Positions 1 through 11,300 of a stretch of DNA of 64,000 nucleotides are shown here, piece by piece (position 1 is the first letter of the stretch; every line of letters starts with the position of its first letter). The position numbers were made by a program, and so were the translations under genes. Under the pieces are notes generated by a model. It saw only the letters and a list, made by a program, of their open reading frames with translations, had not been told where the DNA came from and did no database searches. The DNA is from Marsupella aquatica (Eukaryota > Marchantiophyta). The stretch covers positions 2,604,001 to 2,668,000 of the forward strand of contig OZ316898.1 of assembly GCA_973895155.1 (NCBI GenBank). Reading direction: 5' to 3'.

Positions 1-3000
1 TCCCTTGTTTCTTCATTTCTTCTTTTCTGCTCCTGTTTTCTGGTGTTGTTCTTGTATTCTTTTCTCATTGTTCCATTCCGTTCCGTTTCATTTATTTTCT
101 TTTCCTTTGTCCCCACCCTTTATCCCAGCATTTTCCCATGGAACCCCCCTCCTATCCTAGTTCCCCCCCCCCTACCACTCTTGTCCCTTTGGCTTCCCCA
201 TCCTCCACCCCTCGTTCAGCTCGCTGGTTCCGTCCCTCTTCCCCGCCCCCCCCCCCACTTCTCCTTCTGATTCCCGTGTCCAGTGTGATGCTTGTCACAG
301 TTGGTACCAACCATCTGGTCTGACTCGTCATCGTCGCTCATGTCCTGCTCTTCGTGCTTCCTCCTCCTCTGTGCTTCCCCCTACCCCCTCCCCCGTCTGC
401 CCCCTCTTCCTGGGATTGGCTAGCCCATTTGGATGCCCTTGCAGCTCTTTATCCTGGTTTTCGGCATCCTCGTTTTTATACCCGGATTCCTGTGCCCTTG
501 CTTCAGCGGGCCTTTCGTCTTCCTTTAGACCGGCTGGCGCGTGACCCCACTGAAGTCGGTGCCTGGTCCTTGCTACTCTTGCTTTCTCATTGGGTGTTGA
601 CTCTCCCTCCTCGTGGGGGCCCAGCTGGGCATAGAGAGACCATTGCCAGGTTCCAAAGGTTTTTGTCGGGGGACTGGGTTTTGCTTCAGGAGAAGTTCTA
701 TCACCGGCTACTTGCGTTGACCTCTGAGGTTGAGGAGGAACCGCTGGTCCCTCCTGTACAGCGCCGCCTTCGCCAATGCCTCTTGTTGGGGCAGGAGGGG
801 GAGTTCTCTCGGGCCGCACGTTCCTTGGTTCCCCTTTCTCCCTCTCCCCCTTCGGTCGAGACTGTTGCGGCCCTTTGGTCCCTTCATCCCCCGGCTTCTT
901 GCGTGGTTCCAGGTTTCATTGGAAGTTTCTCTCCGGAGGTTGAGTTCTCCCTTTCCCGTGAGATTTTTTCCTCTAACTTCCTTCATTTGCCCCGTCTTTC
1001 CGTTGGGGGCATCTCTGGGATGAGGTTTGAGCACCTCAAGGACTGCTTCTCCCCCGATGACTCGGCGTTGGGTTTCCCTGAGTTGTTCCAGGAGTGTGCT
1101 CCTGTTGCAAGTGGCCGTATTCCGCCTGTTGTTGCTCGGCTCTTGGGGGCGTGTCGGCTCATGGCTTTGGCCAAGGAGACAGGAGGTGTTTGACCCCTAG
1201 CCATTGGGGAGGTCTTGTATCATTTGGTTAGTCGTCGCATTTGTTTACAGATGAGAGCCTGTTTGCATCGCACTTCTTCCCCCACCAGTTTGGCGTGGCC
1301 ACCCTAGGCGGTTGTGAGAATGTGGTACATGGCTTGCGTGCCATTTTGGACCTCCACCCTGATTGGGGGGTAATTCAGGTGGATGTAGCCAATGCCTTCA
1401 ACTCTGTCTCCCGTCGTGTGATTTTCGAGGAGCTTCGGGATGCTGGGGGGAGATTGCATCCCTCATCCCTTTTGCTTGCGCTTTTTATGGGACCCCAGCC
1501 CCTTTGGTCTACTCTGACCATCTGGCGTCTGGGACATACTCCACCATTATGTCAGAGTCCGGCACTTGGTAGGGGGATCCCCTTGGTGGAGTGTTATTTG
1601 CCTTGGCTCATCTAAGGGCCATCCGGGCATCTTCCGGTGCCTTTCCAGGTTGCTTGTTCCCCTCTGTCGTTGACAATACTCACATTGTTGCTCCTACTTC
1701 GCTTCTTGGAGATGCCTATATCCATTTTGTTCAGCAGCTTGCCATTATTGGTTTGTCAGTACAGCCTAGAAAGTGTGGGGTCTGGTCTAGTCTTCCTCTC
1801 CCGGACTCATTCACCCCCCCTCTAGATATCCCCATTCGACATGATGGCATTTGGGTCCTTGGAGTGCCGTTTGGGGGGTTGGTCTTTGAGCAAGAGTTTG
1901 TACAGTCTGCCTTGGACCAGGATGTTTTACACCTTGACCAGCTAGTGGCTTTGGGAGATGTCCAGATTGTCTTCTTGATTCTGGTTTTGTGTTTTGTTAG
2001 CCGACCATCCTACCTTCTGCGGATGGTCCCCCCCACCCCGGTGTTTTTGTCCTTGCTCTCTTCCTTTGACACCACCATGATGCGGGTCTTTGGTCACCTC
2101 ATCGGTCCAAGAGCCCTTGATGGAGATGATGGTTCTTTTGCGGCTAGGCAGGCGTCTTTGCCCCCATCGGGAGGTGGTTTGGGGGTGTCCTTGGTTGTGG
2201 TTGTTGCTCCTTGTGCGTTTCTTGGTAGTTGGGCGCAGGTGGCCCCCGCCTTGGCGTCGCGTTTCATTGTGGACCTTCAACCTATCCTCTTTGACTCGGT
2301 CATGGGAGTGGAGAATGGAGCTCTCCCTTTTTAGGTCTAGCTTCGTCATGCCTGGTACGTCTTTATTACCAGAGGATGTGCAGAGTGTGGTCCCTGCTTT
2401 TGAGGGAGTTATTTTGGACAGTCCCAACCGAGTTCAAGAGGTGATCTCTGATCGCATGCACTGATACACCCTTTCTAGCATGCTTTCCGATGCACCTTCT
2501 GACTTAGTTCAAGCGCGTCTTGTATCCGGTTTGGGCGTTGGTTCGGGGGCTTGGTTATCTGCGAGCCCATTATGGGCCCCCTTTTGTATGAGTTCTTTTG
2601 TCTTCACCAATTCCATGCGCCTCCGACTTGGTATTCCCACCCATGCCTCCTTGGCCAACCCACATGCGTTTGTGGGGCACCCCTGGATAGGGGGGGAGTC
2701 AATATCCTTTGATGTGGTCATGGTAGTGAGCGGACGGCGACACACGATGACATATGGGATGTGGTGGCTCCCATTGCTCGTGATTTTGGGTATCATGTTA
2801 TGATGGAGCAACGACATGTGTTACCACCCCATGATGGAGTTCCGAACAGGCATCAAGCTGATTTGGTTTTCTCTCGCGCTGGTGTTCGTGCCCTTGGGGA
2901 TGTGGTTGTTGTTGACTCCACAAGTGGAGCCAATTTGGCGTCCGCTGCCCATATCCCAGGTCATGATGCCACGAGGGCTGGTCGCCTCAAAGAGGAGGCT

Positions 3001-3190
3001 TATGCTACGCGTTACCTAGGGGACCTTTTCTACCTGTTTGTTGTGGAGGTCTTTGGAGCGCTGCACCCGACTTTTGACCATTTCTTGTGCTCTTGTGCGG
3101 TTCATTATGTCGAGCGGCGGCCTTATCCCCCCTGTCACCTGCTTATCAAACGATTAACACATCAAATACCGTTGAGTTTCTACTAATAAT
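1..3190 (+). mobile_element. Decayed LINE-like retroelement with restriction-like endonuclease
   Basis: A non-LTR retroelement on the + strand, probably 5'-incomplete at the window edge. Order: C/T-rich leader (1-270); a CX2CX11HX3C zinc-finger-like motif (Cys codons at 284, 293 and 341, His at 329); a reverse-transcriptase region (about 1000-2330); a C-terminal endonuclease-like region (about 2700-3100). In known families a zinc finger before RT and a PD-(D/E)XK-type nuclease after it mark the RLE class of LINEs (R2-like and relatives), as opposed to APE-type LINEs. The reading frame shifts several times and has in-frame stops, so it is a fossil. No 3' tail or target-site duplication was pinned down. 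Confidence 0.72.
354..3186 (+). pseudogene. Reverse transcriptase/endonuclease polyprotein remnant
   Basis: Coding fragments in changing frames: 354-1193, 1241-1615, 1591-2334, 2480-2803 and 2761-3186. RT landmarks are readable: GISGMRFEHL (template-grip region, near 1010), a KETGGV-stop-PLAIGE segment where CGA has probably become TGA (1192), VIQVDVANAFNSVSRR (motif A, near 1375), GTW-stop-GDPLGG (motif B, a TAG at 1570 probably replacing CAG), and FPSVVDNTHIVAP (motif C, near 1665) where the usual catalytic Asp-Asp pair reads Asp-Asn. Downstream RQASLPPSGGGLGV is a common post-RT signature. The end carries NRHQADLVFSRAGV, then LGDVVVVDSTS and K-EEAYATRY, in the style of a PD-(D/E)XK nuclease core. 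The protein would be a target-primed reverse transcriptase. It cannot be functional as it stands. Confidence 0.75.
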
Positions 3191-4235
3191 CGTTTGTATC
3201 GTATGACGGGGACGTGGAGGGACGCTATACAGAGTAACTTCTCACTAAGGATGAGTAGATTTGTTTCCGCTCCTGGAAATGTATTTTTTGATCAAGTCTA
3301 CCGACTATACGTGCACTCCGCTTTTGATCAAGTCCCGTGGACTGTCCTATTCCTACTCCTCCTAGTCTTTGGCAAAGTGCTGTCACCACTCTCCCACTCA
3401 CAGGGTTGACCAAACCATATGAGTTTCTCTAAACATTCATGCTAGGGGAAGAACACAACCGTGCAACAAGAGAGAGAACACCACACCCAGAATTCAGGAA
3501 TCCAACCAAATCCATATCTTTTGGTGAACAATGGTATACATTGCAAGGACAACCCGGCCTCCTGCCGTCTGCCCAACTCCTGCCTCCCTGGGACAATACT
3601 GTGCTGTCACCTCACTACTCTGGCTGAATTCCCTCTTCGGCCTGCTAGACAACTTCCCTCAAACAAACACTAGACTGAGTTCCCCCCCCAACAACTTCGG
3701 GGCTCTCCCCCTAAATACCGAAAAACCACACCAAAGCACCCCTCGTGGGGTCACAACGATGGCGGCTACCCTAGCGGCGCCGCTAAAACCCTGCACTAAG
3801 AAATCCCTAAACTAAAAAGACATGCGGCACACACATGCTACTAAAACCCTAAACCCTAAACAAGGGGCCGATGGTGCCTTCAACAGCGCCCCAACTATAC
3901 TCCGTGAACCCCGAAAGTGCAAGGCACCCCACAATGGCCGAAACTAGGTGCCCTATCAATTGTACTTTTGAGCTCACCCTTGGATAGCCCTTCTCCTCCT
4001 GATCCCGAATCACTCAGCCGCACTCGCAACGGACATCGGGCGCCTGAGTTATGGTCGTTTCCGTATCGCGAAAACACAATTTCGCCGGGCCATAACTTGC
4101 TCATCCTGGCTCCGTTTGAGGAGCGCCGCCTCTTGTGGGAATCAGCTCCGCGAGCTCTTTCCAACAAGCCCGTGAGTGACCCCTCACAAAAAAGTTGGAA
4201 ATCCAGAGGCCGTACAACCACATCCGTACGACTAT
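3191..4235. other. Non-coding stretch with short telomere-like motif
   Basis: No credible gene. Around 3843-3860 two CCCTAAA units (plant telomere-type) lie in CCCTAAACCCTAAAC; this is too short to be a telomere. The stretch 4070-4200 (ccataacttgctcatcctgg onward, then a run ending in tttccaacaagcc) resembles sequence I associate with flanks of plant LTR retroelements. No paired long terminal repeat was found, so this is only a hint that the neighbouring minus-strand ORF belongs to a mobile element. Confidence 0.35.
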
Positions 4236-6089
4236 CTACTCCTCCTCTTCTTCACTCTCGTTGCCCTGGCTTGTGCCCCGTGAGTGGGCCTCCTCTTCAT
4301 CACTCACGGGAGTGAGTGCCACCTCACTTTTCTTCTTCTTTACCGGGGTACTCTTTGTGCTGCCGCTCCCTTGCTTCCTCAAAGTGGCCAAGGCCTGCCA
4401 CGCCTTGATGTACCCCTCACCAATGGTGTCCTTCCATAGGGTAGCCTCTTCTCCGGATCGCAACTCCAACGGTAGAACTTGCCCTGTGGCCATGGGAGTC
4501 CCGGGGGTGACAGACCTGGATGGCATCCCCGTATTGACCTGAGCCTCCCGTAACGATTTCCGTACCTCCCGAAGCTTCTTCTCCAAGCCCTTGCTCTTCT
4601 CCTGACTCTTCTTGGCTCCATCCAACAAGGGCCCATACTTCCCACTAACCTCCTTCACCACCATCTCAATAGCCTGGGAGATCAAATCCGGGGAAAGTGT
4701 GGAGCTAGGTGTGTCGGGGCTCTTACGTTTCCCCAGACTCAAGGCCTCACTCCTCTTTGCTTGTGTCTCAAAGGCGGCCACCTGACTTCGTAGTGCTCCC
4801 ACCTGGTTTCTCCACTCCACCACTTCTCCAGAATTCTGCTTCTCTTTGGCCAATGCTTGTCTCAACGCTCCCACCTCTTCTGCTTCCTTGGCCTTGGTGG
4901 ACAAGGCTCCCTTCAAGTTGGAGATCTCTACGTGAGCTGCTTGGAGAAGCTTATCCTTCTCATGAATGGTCCCCTCCTTGGCCTTGATCACCTCCTTCAG
5001 AGACAGGGTACTCTGCTCTAACGTCTCTACTCTGCCTGTGGCGTGCTTGAGAGAATCTCTCAATGCGTGGACTAGCTTGAGTCCCTCATGGACTCCCTCT
5101 CTGAAATCCCGTAGCTCTGCCAGGTAAACATCCGGAATGTTGTAGACCAGGGGCTTTTTCGGATCTCCCACGAGTGATTCAAGCCACTCCAACGTGTAGT
5201 CCTCATCCTGGTTTTCTTCTCCTCTATCGTCATCCCCACCAGCCGACGATGATTCCTCCGTGAGCTTCCCTAAAACGGTAGTGGCAATACTCCGGATCTC
5301 CGTGGTGAGAGATGATCCCGTGTCTTCCTGTCCCGGGGAACCAATCAACCCTTCTGCCCTGGCCAATACAAATGACCCCATCAAATGTACAGCCCCACCT
5401 GGTTTCACACTCCCGGGATCAGCGGCCAAAAGCTTCTTCAACCCGTAGTACCACCATCCGTACACATGGGCTGGGTGGTTTTTGATGTCCATAGCTACCA
5501 CGAAATGCTCTTCATTCACCACCCCGGATTGCACGTTGCCAAGGACCCGTTGATGAACCTTGGCCAGGAATCCCTTATACTCAACATCCTTGACAGCGGA
5601 AAGAGGGATGGCAGTGGTGGAGGTGGGATTAATCACCCAAGTGGCCACCATCTTCAACGTGAGTTCTCCCCTAATGTGCCGAGGTGTGAATGAGAATTTC
5701 TGATTCTCCAGAAACAACAGCCTAGCCAACTCCACATGGGGCACTACACGTTTGAGACATTCAAAGTAGATTCCCTCCGTTTGTAACTCCATCCCGGCCT
5801 CAATGTCCCAGCTCTTCTCCGGAGGGATGGTAATCTCCACCTTCATGAATTCTGTAACCCCGATGACTTGGAAAATATTCCGACAATCCTCCATCACCTT
5901 GGCGGAGGTCTTGGGATAAATTCGACAAAAAATCCTCCTACCCACCGGTGTGGAACCTGCTGCCAATCCTGTGCTCATCGTAGCTTCTCTCTCTTCTCTC
6001 TCCCTTGCAATCAAAGTCTCCACGTAGTCACGGTAAGCAGCCTTGTATCTCCGAATGTGTGCCACACTAAACTCCGGTTGATCTAGCAT
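4236..6089 (-). CDS. Unrecognised 617-aa coiled-coil protein
   Basis: One long uninterrupted frame. The ATG at 6089 is directly preceded by an in-frame TGA, so the start is well bounded if the gene is intronless. The N-terminal 230 residues look globular (for example RRIFCRIYPKTSAKVMEDCR and HVYGWWYYGLKKLLAADPG). Residues about 270-300 are acidic (GGDDDRGEENQDEDYTLEW). Residues about 335-440 are rich in heptad-like Leu/Glu/Lys (ETLEQSTLSLKEVIKAKE, then ISNLKGALSTKAKEAEEVGA), predicting a coiled coil. A second helical stretch lies at about 485-530. The tail holds KKKKSE (a possible nuclear localisation signal) and ends NESEEEEE. No catalytic motif was recognised. It may be a gag-like or accessory protein of a mobile element, or a host structural protein; I cannot decide. 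Its intactness contrasts with the broken element at 1-3190. Confidence 0.55.
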   Translation of the reverse strand: MLDQPEFSVAHIRRYKAAYRDYVETLIAREREEREATMSTGLAAGSTPVGRRIFCRIYPKTSAKVMEDCRNIFQVIGVTEFMKVEITIPPEKSWDIEAGMELQTEGIYFECLKRVVPHVELARLLFLENQKFSFTPRHIRGELTLKMVATWVINPTSTTAIPLSAVKDVEYKGFLAKVHQRVLGNVQSGVVNEEHFVVAMDIKNHPAHVYGWWYYGLKKLLAADPGSVKPGGAVHLMGSFVLARAEGLIGSPGQEDTGSSLTTEIRSIATTVLGKLTEESSSAGGDDDRGEENQDEDYTLEWLESLVGDPKKPLVYNIPDVYLAELRDFREGVHEGLKLVHALRDSLKHATGRVETLEQSTLSLKEVIKAKEGTIHEKDKLLQAAHVEISNLKGALSTKAKEAEEVGALRQALAKEKQNSGEVVEWRNQVGALRSQVAAFETQAKRSEALSLGKRKSPDTPSSTLSPDLISQAIEMVVKEVSGKYGPLLDGAKKSQEKSKGLEKKLREVRKSLREAQVNTGMPSRSVTPGTPMATGQVLPLELRSGEEATLWKDTIGEGYIKAWQALATLRKQGSGSTKSTPVKKKKSEVALTPVSDEEEAHSRGTSQGNESEEEEE

Positions 6090-6099
6090 TCATGCATCT

Positions 6100-7060
6100 C
6101 GAAATCAAATCCTCAATCACCAAATCCCGTCACCCGTAGCAATGTCAATTCCCTGGCCCGAAACAGCCCCCGTAGCCCGATTAATTTATTTCTCTCAATC
6201 CCCTCCGAATCCACTCCGTGCTGCTGCCGCTCATGCCTCCTTTCGCCATGCGCCCCTGTGCCCTCTCTTGCCTTGCCTCGCGGGGCGTTTAATGGCGCGC
6301 GGCCCTATGTAGGGCGCATTGCCATTGGGGCGCCACGGCCCCAGCTTGCTCGCGGGTCCCGGCTGCTCCCCGTTAATGGCCCTCCCCAGGCCCCGATGCC
6401 CCCTGCGCCTCGCTCGCGGGAGCTTAATTGCCCCCTCCCCCGACTGCCCTCTCCCACTCGCGGCCACCCCTGCTCGCGGGCTCACAGGAGGGTTTAATAC
6501 CCCCCCTCCTTTACTCCTCTTACTCCTCCTCCGCGGCCCGGCTGCCCACGCCCTGGCTGCCCTCTCTCAGCCTGGGGATTCCACGTGGCGGCTCTAGGGC
6601 TGCCCCTTATGGGCCCCCAAGTGCTCGCCCTCTCCCACTCGCGGCCTCCCTACTTAGTACTCGTGGTGCCCCTTAAGGTTTTGGGCACACAGCCCTATGG
6701 GCTCGCCTACGAAGCCCTCCTTAAGGGAGGGTTTTAATTAAAACCTCCCCTTATGTTTCTTTTTTTTTCTTTTCCGCCTCCTCATGTGTGCGTCCGGCTG
6801 CCCACTCGCGGGGCTCGGTAAGAGGTCTCCGTTAGAGGGGCTCCTTGAGAGGGCTTAATCGTCCCCCTTGCCATGCGCCCCGCCTGCCCTTATGGAGACG
6901 CCAGGTGGCGCCCACCTGGGTTGCCCCTTATGGGGATTCCACGTGGCAGCTCCAGGGCTGCCCCTTATGGATCCCCTCATACTCTTTAAGGCCCGGCTCC
7001 CTAGCTGCCCACTCGCGGAAGGATTTAATGGGGGTTTAATTAAACCCCCCATACTCCCCC
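6100..7060. repeat. GC-rich degenerate repeat region
   Basis: Strongly GC-rich, with recurring words ctcgcgg, gccccttatggg and ccactcgcgg. A block of about 40 bp beginning ggggattccacgtggc occurs near 6573 and again near 6938, both followed by gctgccccttatgg. Short ttaat(t)aaa words interrupt the GC-rich blocks. Open frames here are compositional and not believable genes. It may be the upstream region of the minus-strand ORF ending at 6089, or part of a mobile element. Confidence 0.5.
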
Positions 7061-7952
7061 AGTCCTGCCTGAGTGTTGCTTTAGAAGGGGTGTTACCAAA
7101 AAAATTAAAAATGCTTATTTCCCGGACTTCCTTATCTTCCCGGAAAGTCACGATTTTAAACCCCCCCAAGTTTTGCCCCATAATTAACCCGGGTCTAGAC
7201 AAAACTGTTGGGGTCTCCGACTATCCCGAGATGCTTAAAAAACTTTACAAACTTAAAGAACATTAAAAAAACTCGCGGTCTATGGGCTTATTTATTTACA
7301 GGTGTCTTGCTGGTGACACTAATGGTGACTTACCGTGGCGGGACCCCGTCACACCCCCCGGTCTCTGTTATCACAGCCTTTTTAAGACAGCGGGTATCTA
7401 TTGCTCTTCAGTGGGCACAGGCCTTCACTATCCTTCTTAGAGGAGAGGCGGTTGGAATCCAGGCATCTAGTCGGATTCCCTTGCTTGACCCCCCGATGCA
7501 GTTCATGACGGAGCTTTATCAGGCCCTTCAATTTGCCGTTGGGTAGTCTTTAGGTTACTGTGTCCTTTTTTTTCCTTGAGCTGGGCTTGTGCCTGGTCTT
7601 TTTGGTTTTTGCTCTTTGGCCTTTTGGCCCTTTTTCTTGTTTTCCCTTGATTGGATTTTTTGGCCTGTGGTATCCTGTCTCCCGGTCCAGCTCCCCCTGC
7701 TCTTTGGCAGTTTGATATATATCTGTTGCCTCTCTTCTTGGGTCATGGGCAGCCAGCAGAGCAGAGGCGAGAGAGAAAGGCCCTGCAAATCCTGCAGGAG
7801 AAATGAGCTCTCGAGCCAGCGAATGAGTGCGGCATCGGGTTCACAGGATGGGCACACTGCTGGCAGGGAGAAGGGAGAGGAAACAGGGAAGACGAACCCT
7901 TTTCCAAAGGAAACCAAAAACATCCTGAATCTAGTCGTGATTCTTTTGAAGT
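7061..7952. other. T-rich non-coding stretch, no firm gene
   Basis: A frame at 7208-7546 (+) gives an unremarkable 112-aa product without recognisable domains. From 7560 the sequence becomes T/G-rich (tttttttccttgagctggg and similar), like the 3' region of a LINE. The words ctctttggcagtttgatatat (7700) and tcttttcgacaatttgatat (8135) are similar to each other, suggesting two copies of one 3' end. Confidence 0.3.
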
Positions 7953-8067
7953 TATTTCTGGGGGGCTTTTTTGTTTTCTTTTTTTTGTGGGATACCCCTT
8001 CACTTGTTGGGCATATTTCTGGGGGGCTTTTTGTTGTTGTTGTGGGATACCCCTTCACTTGTTGGGC
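7953..8067. repeat. Two-unit tandem repeat, period about 61 bp
   Basis: Unit one begins tatttctggggggctttttt at 7953 and unit two begins at 8014. Both end with gggatacccc then ttcacttgttgggc. They differ mainly in the length of the T/GTT run. Confidence 0.85.
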
Positions 8068-8152
8068 CTCTTTGGTTAGTCCTGGGATTTATTGGGTTCT
8101 TTTGCCTCTGGATCATGTTTCCTGGTTTGGCCCTCCTATCTTTTCGACAATT

Positions 8153-8154
<2 letters not shown>

Positions 8155-8195
<41 letters not shown>
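8155..8195. repeat. (AT)n microsatellite
   Basis: An uninterrupted run of 41 alternating A and T bases following ttttcgacaatttg. It lies at the end of a T/G-rich block and may be the simple-repeat tail of a LINE-like copy. Confidence 0.95.
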
Positions 8196-8198
<3 letters not shown>

Positions 8199-8213
8199 AT
8201 TAATATATGGGGA

Positions 8214-8367
8214 TTAATTAAGGGAACCTATGAACAAGATTCCTTTGTATGACCCAGATGTGATCACATCCTCCTTACAGATGCTTTTACTTTAATTAAG
8301 GGAGCGGAAGAACAAGATTCCTTTCTATGACCGAGATGTGATGGCATCCCCCTTACAGATGCTTTTT
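8214..8367. repeat. Two-unit tandem repeat, period 78 bp
   Basis: Both units start ttaattaagggа-type sequence (8214 and 8292), then carry acaagattcctt and gagatgtgat/cagatgtgat, and end with ccttacagatgctttt. There are several substitutions between units. Confidence 0.85.
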
Positions 8368-11300
8368 GTTTTTACAGATGTTGATACTGTAGGGACCATC
8401 AGTTCACACAAAAAATTGAAATTTTCGAAATTATTTAATTCCTGGACTAACATTTGCTAGTGAAACTTTGGAAATTTTATAATATATATTTTACAAATGC
8501 TCTAAGCAATTTGAGGTATACACTGACTTATCAATGTAGACATTCCTTTAATAGTGGAAAATGAAACCTAAATAAATCATGTGTGGCACATGAAATACAG
8601 TGGGGATGGTCAGGTTTGAGCATTCAATCAGGGCAGCTAGGCGCAAACCTGATTGTCCCTATGGTATTTCGTGTGTCACTTGGGTACTCCAAAAGACAGC
8701 CCCTTAGTCTTCTCCTGTATGTCCTGCACGATATTAGACAATGTCTTTTCCCCTGGCAGGGGGTGGCAGGTGTGAAGCCTAGGTGACTTAAACTTATCAT
8801 AGCAAAGTAATATTGTTGATAAACCTACTGTAGTTGATTTTTCACACTTCCTATCCCAATCACATGCTTTAGCCATTGTCTGTAACTAAAATTTCCGCTA
8901 TGACAAGATAGGGTACATACATAGAAAATCATTACACCAATTGCAACTAGAAAGCTTACCGGCTGTTAACTTATTGTATTTTCTAGTATACCATGTGATT
9001 AGATTAAATACCCATATTTTATAGTGAAAATGTTCTTTAATTATGTGGTTGAATTTAAATATTCTATCTATTTTACTTTATAAAATGTACACAAGGAGTA
9101 GTATTCTCTAGATTGTATAGTAAACACCTTAGTTGTTTTGGTAAAAATTATATGAAAATAAATATTTTGGATCACATGTGGTTTTTACATATTTATGTTG
9201 AACTCCCCCCTCTGGGTTTAATTTAGTGTATATTTTGGGGCCGTGTGCGATCTTAGCATAATATAAATACATCTATTTTATAAATAAAATGTTCTAAAAA
9301 TATTTTATATTTTCACTATTAATGACATATTTTTCTTTATAAAAGATATATATTAGAGAATATTCCATAATTGAGAATTTATAATATCTTCTTTTACCTC
9401 CTCCGCTTTTTAAAATTTTGTTCATTTCTCTCCAAAATTACCTATTTTAGATCTCACACGGTTCTTAAGATTTTTTATACTCACTCCCCCCAAGCCCCTC
9501 AGAGGAGCGCAGGGGCCCAAGACACTCCAGTTCATTAGAAATTTTTTCCTTTTGAAACTAATTAAACTTTATTGCAAAAATCAAATTACACAAATACTAA
9601 AGTTAAAAATCATTTAAAAGTTGGAACATAGCTGTCCAAGAAAAATTAAGAAACACAAGAGCATGGTTAAAACCATACAAGCATTATCTTGACAATTGTA
9701 TTAATTTTTTAAGGGAACTTAGTAACAAAGCCCAATTTCTACCTACAAAAACTGATTGCGAAGCCTCTTGCCTCAAAAGCATCAAAGGGATTTGGATGAA
9801 CACATACTGACAAGGTTCCATGCGCATGGGGTAGTGGGTATAATCATTCCCGCTCCCACCCCGTAATCCTATACACACTTTATTTACAATGTGTACATAG
9901 TATTTGCAGAGAAATAATTCGAGAATTGTTGGCCAATGAGAATAAAGTGTACATTGTATTGGAAGAGTATACACTGCAATTGTAAGGGGGAGTAATAACT
10001 CCCCTCCACTTGGATGGGAAATTAATCAATATTCCCTTCTTCTTCTAAATATACTCATGTGCTTTTCACTCCTTTTACTATTCCGCACTTGTTGCTGTTT
10101 CATCTGGCCCCCTTGCCCCACCATGATCATACTCCCTGCTCCACACTGCATGGAACCCCCGATGGAACCTAGCAGTTAGCATAGCTTGTGCACAGAGAAC
10201 TGTTGTTTCTACAAATAAACTAAGCAAACGGGCAAGGACGATTAGAGTAAAGATTCTGCAATGGTTCAAATATTTATCCTGGTCATGTCAATATTGGTTG
10301 TTCGGAACGTGGTATTCTTCATAGAACTTGCTGCGTCTATGGCCAAATTAATCATGGCCACTCCTCATTGATTATCTTCTAATATCCTTTTTAAAGCCCA
10401 AGGTTGTGATTACATGCAACAATTCTAAATGTCAGTGGTCTTTAATCATCAATCACACTTTTCATGTATCATTCGATCAGACTTTGAATTCTTACTATTT
10501 AGATGTGCTGGATGCAAAACCTACATGACTCTTAATTTGATTATATACCAGTTTGATTCAAAGTTCAGTTTTTTATTCTTTGCCCAACACAACAAAGATT
10601 TTAATTCATTCTGGGAAATGGGCCACCTTGCTCTTGAGCTTCCTCACTTCCATTTTCTTAAGAGTCACATATGTCTGTGTTTCTCCTAAATGTCAACTGA
10701 AGATTGTCAATGAGTATTTTCTCTTGTCTCCCAAAGGTTTCATTTCATACAATTTTCATTTTCTAATCATCCTTGACATAAAATTAATTGCAATACACAA
10801 CCTACTCGGGCTTCTCAATATCCTAGTTCTGTAAAGATTGTTGAGTTTCATTGGCTAGTTCTTGACATGAGATGACTAACAAGATCAGAAAGATATGGAA
10901 AGTTTGGGCTCAAGAGCATAGGCTTTGCTTTTGGCCTGTTCATTAAAGCTTTTTCAGGAGTTTTACATGAAGTTCACTCCCATAATACATGCCTTCTCTT
11001 TCATGCAAACTGTGAAAATCCAACCAATAAAACTCCCTAACTGTGAAACTCTTCATGATCTTCCAAATTGCAAAGAAGCAACTCATTATCAACATAAATT
11101 CTTGTCACCTTTGGCAACGTCCACTCCACCTCAATTCACTTCATTCCATTTGCTTCCCCCATTGAAGGTTGTGGAGCATTTGACTTTACCATACTTTTAT
11201 CTACAAGTGATTGATCCATTGACAAGGCTACATGGCACCTTCTTAATGGTAAGAAGAGGTTGCTTGATTGTATATTTAATGCTTGAGTTGATTCCTTTCT

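Noticed and set aside
328-1204. Minus-strand ORFs opposite the reverse transcriptase remnant
   Set aside because: Opposite-frame shadows without any recognisable domain; the + strand carries RT motifs.
3843-3860. CCCTAAA telomere-type repeats
   Set aside because: Only about two units; this occurs by chance or as a short interstitial trace, and is not a telomere.
7555-8155. Overlapping ORFs of 160-190 codons on both strands
   Set aside because: They run through T-rich and duplicated non-coding sequence and have no recognisable domain.
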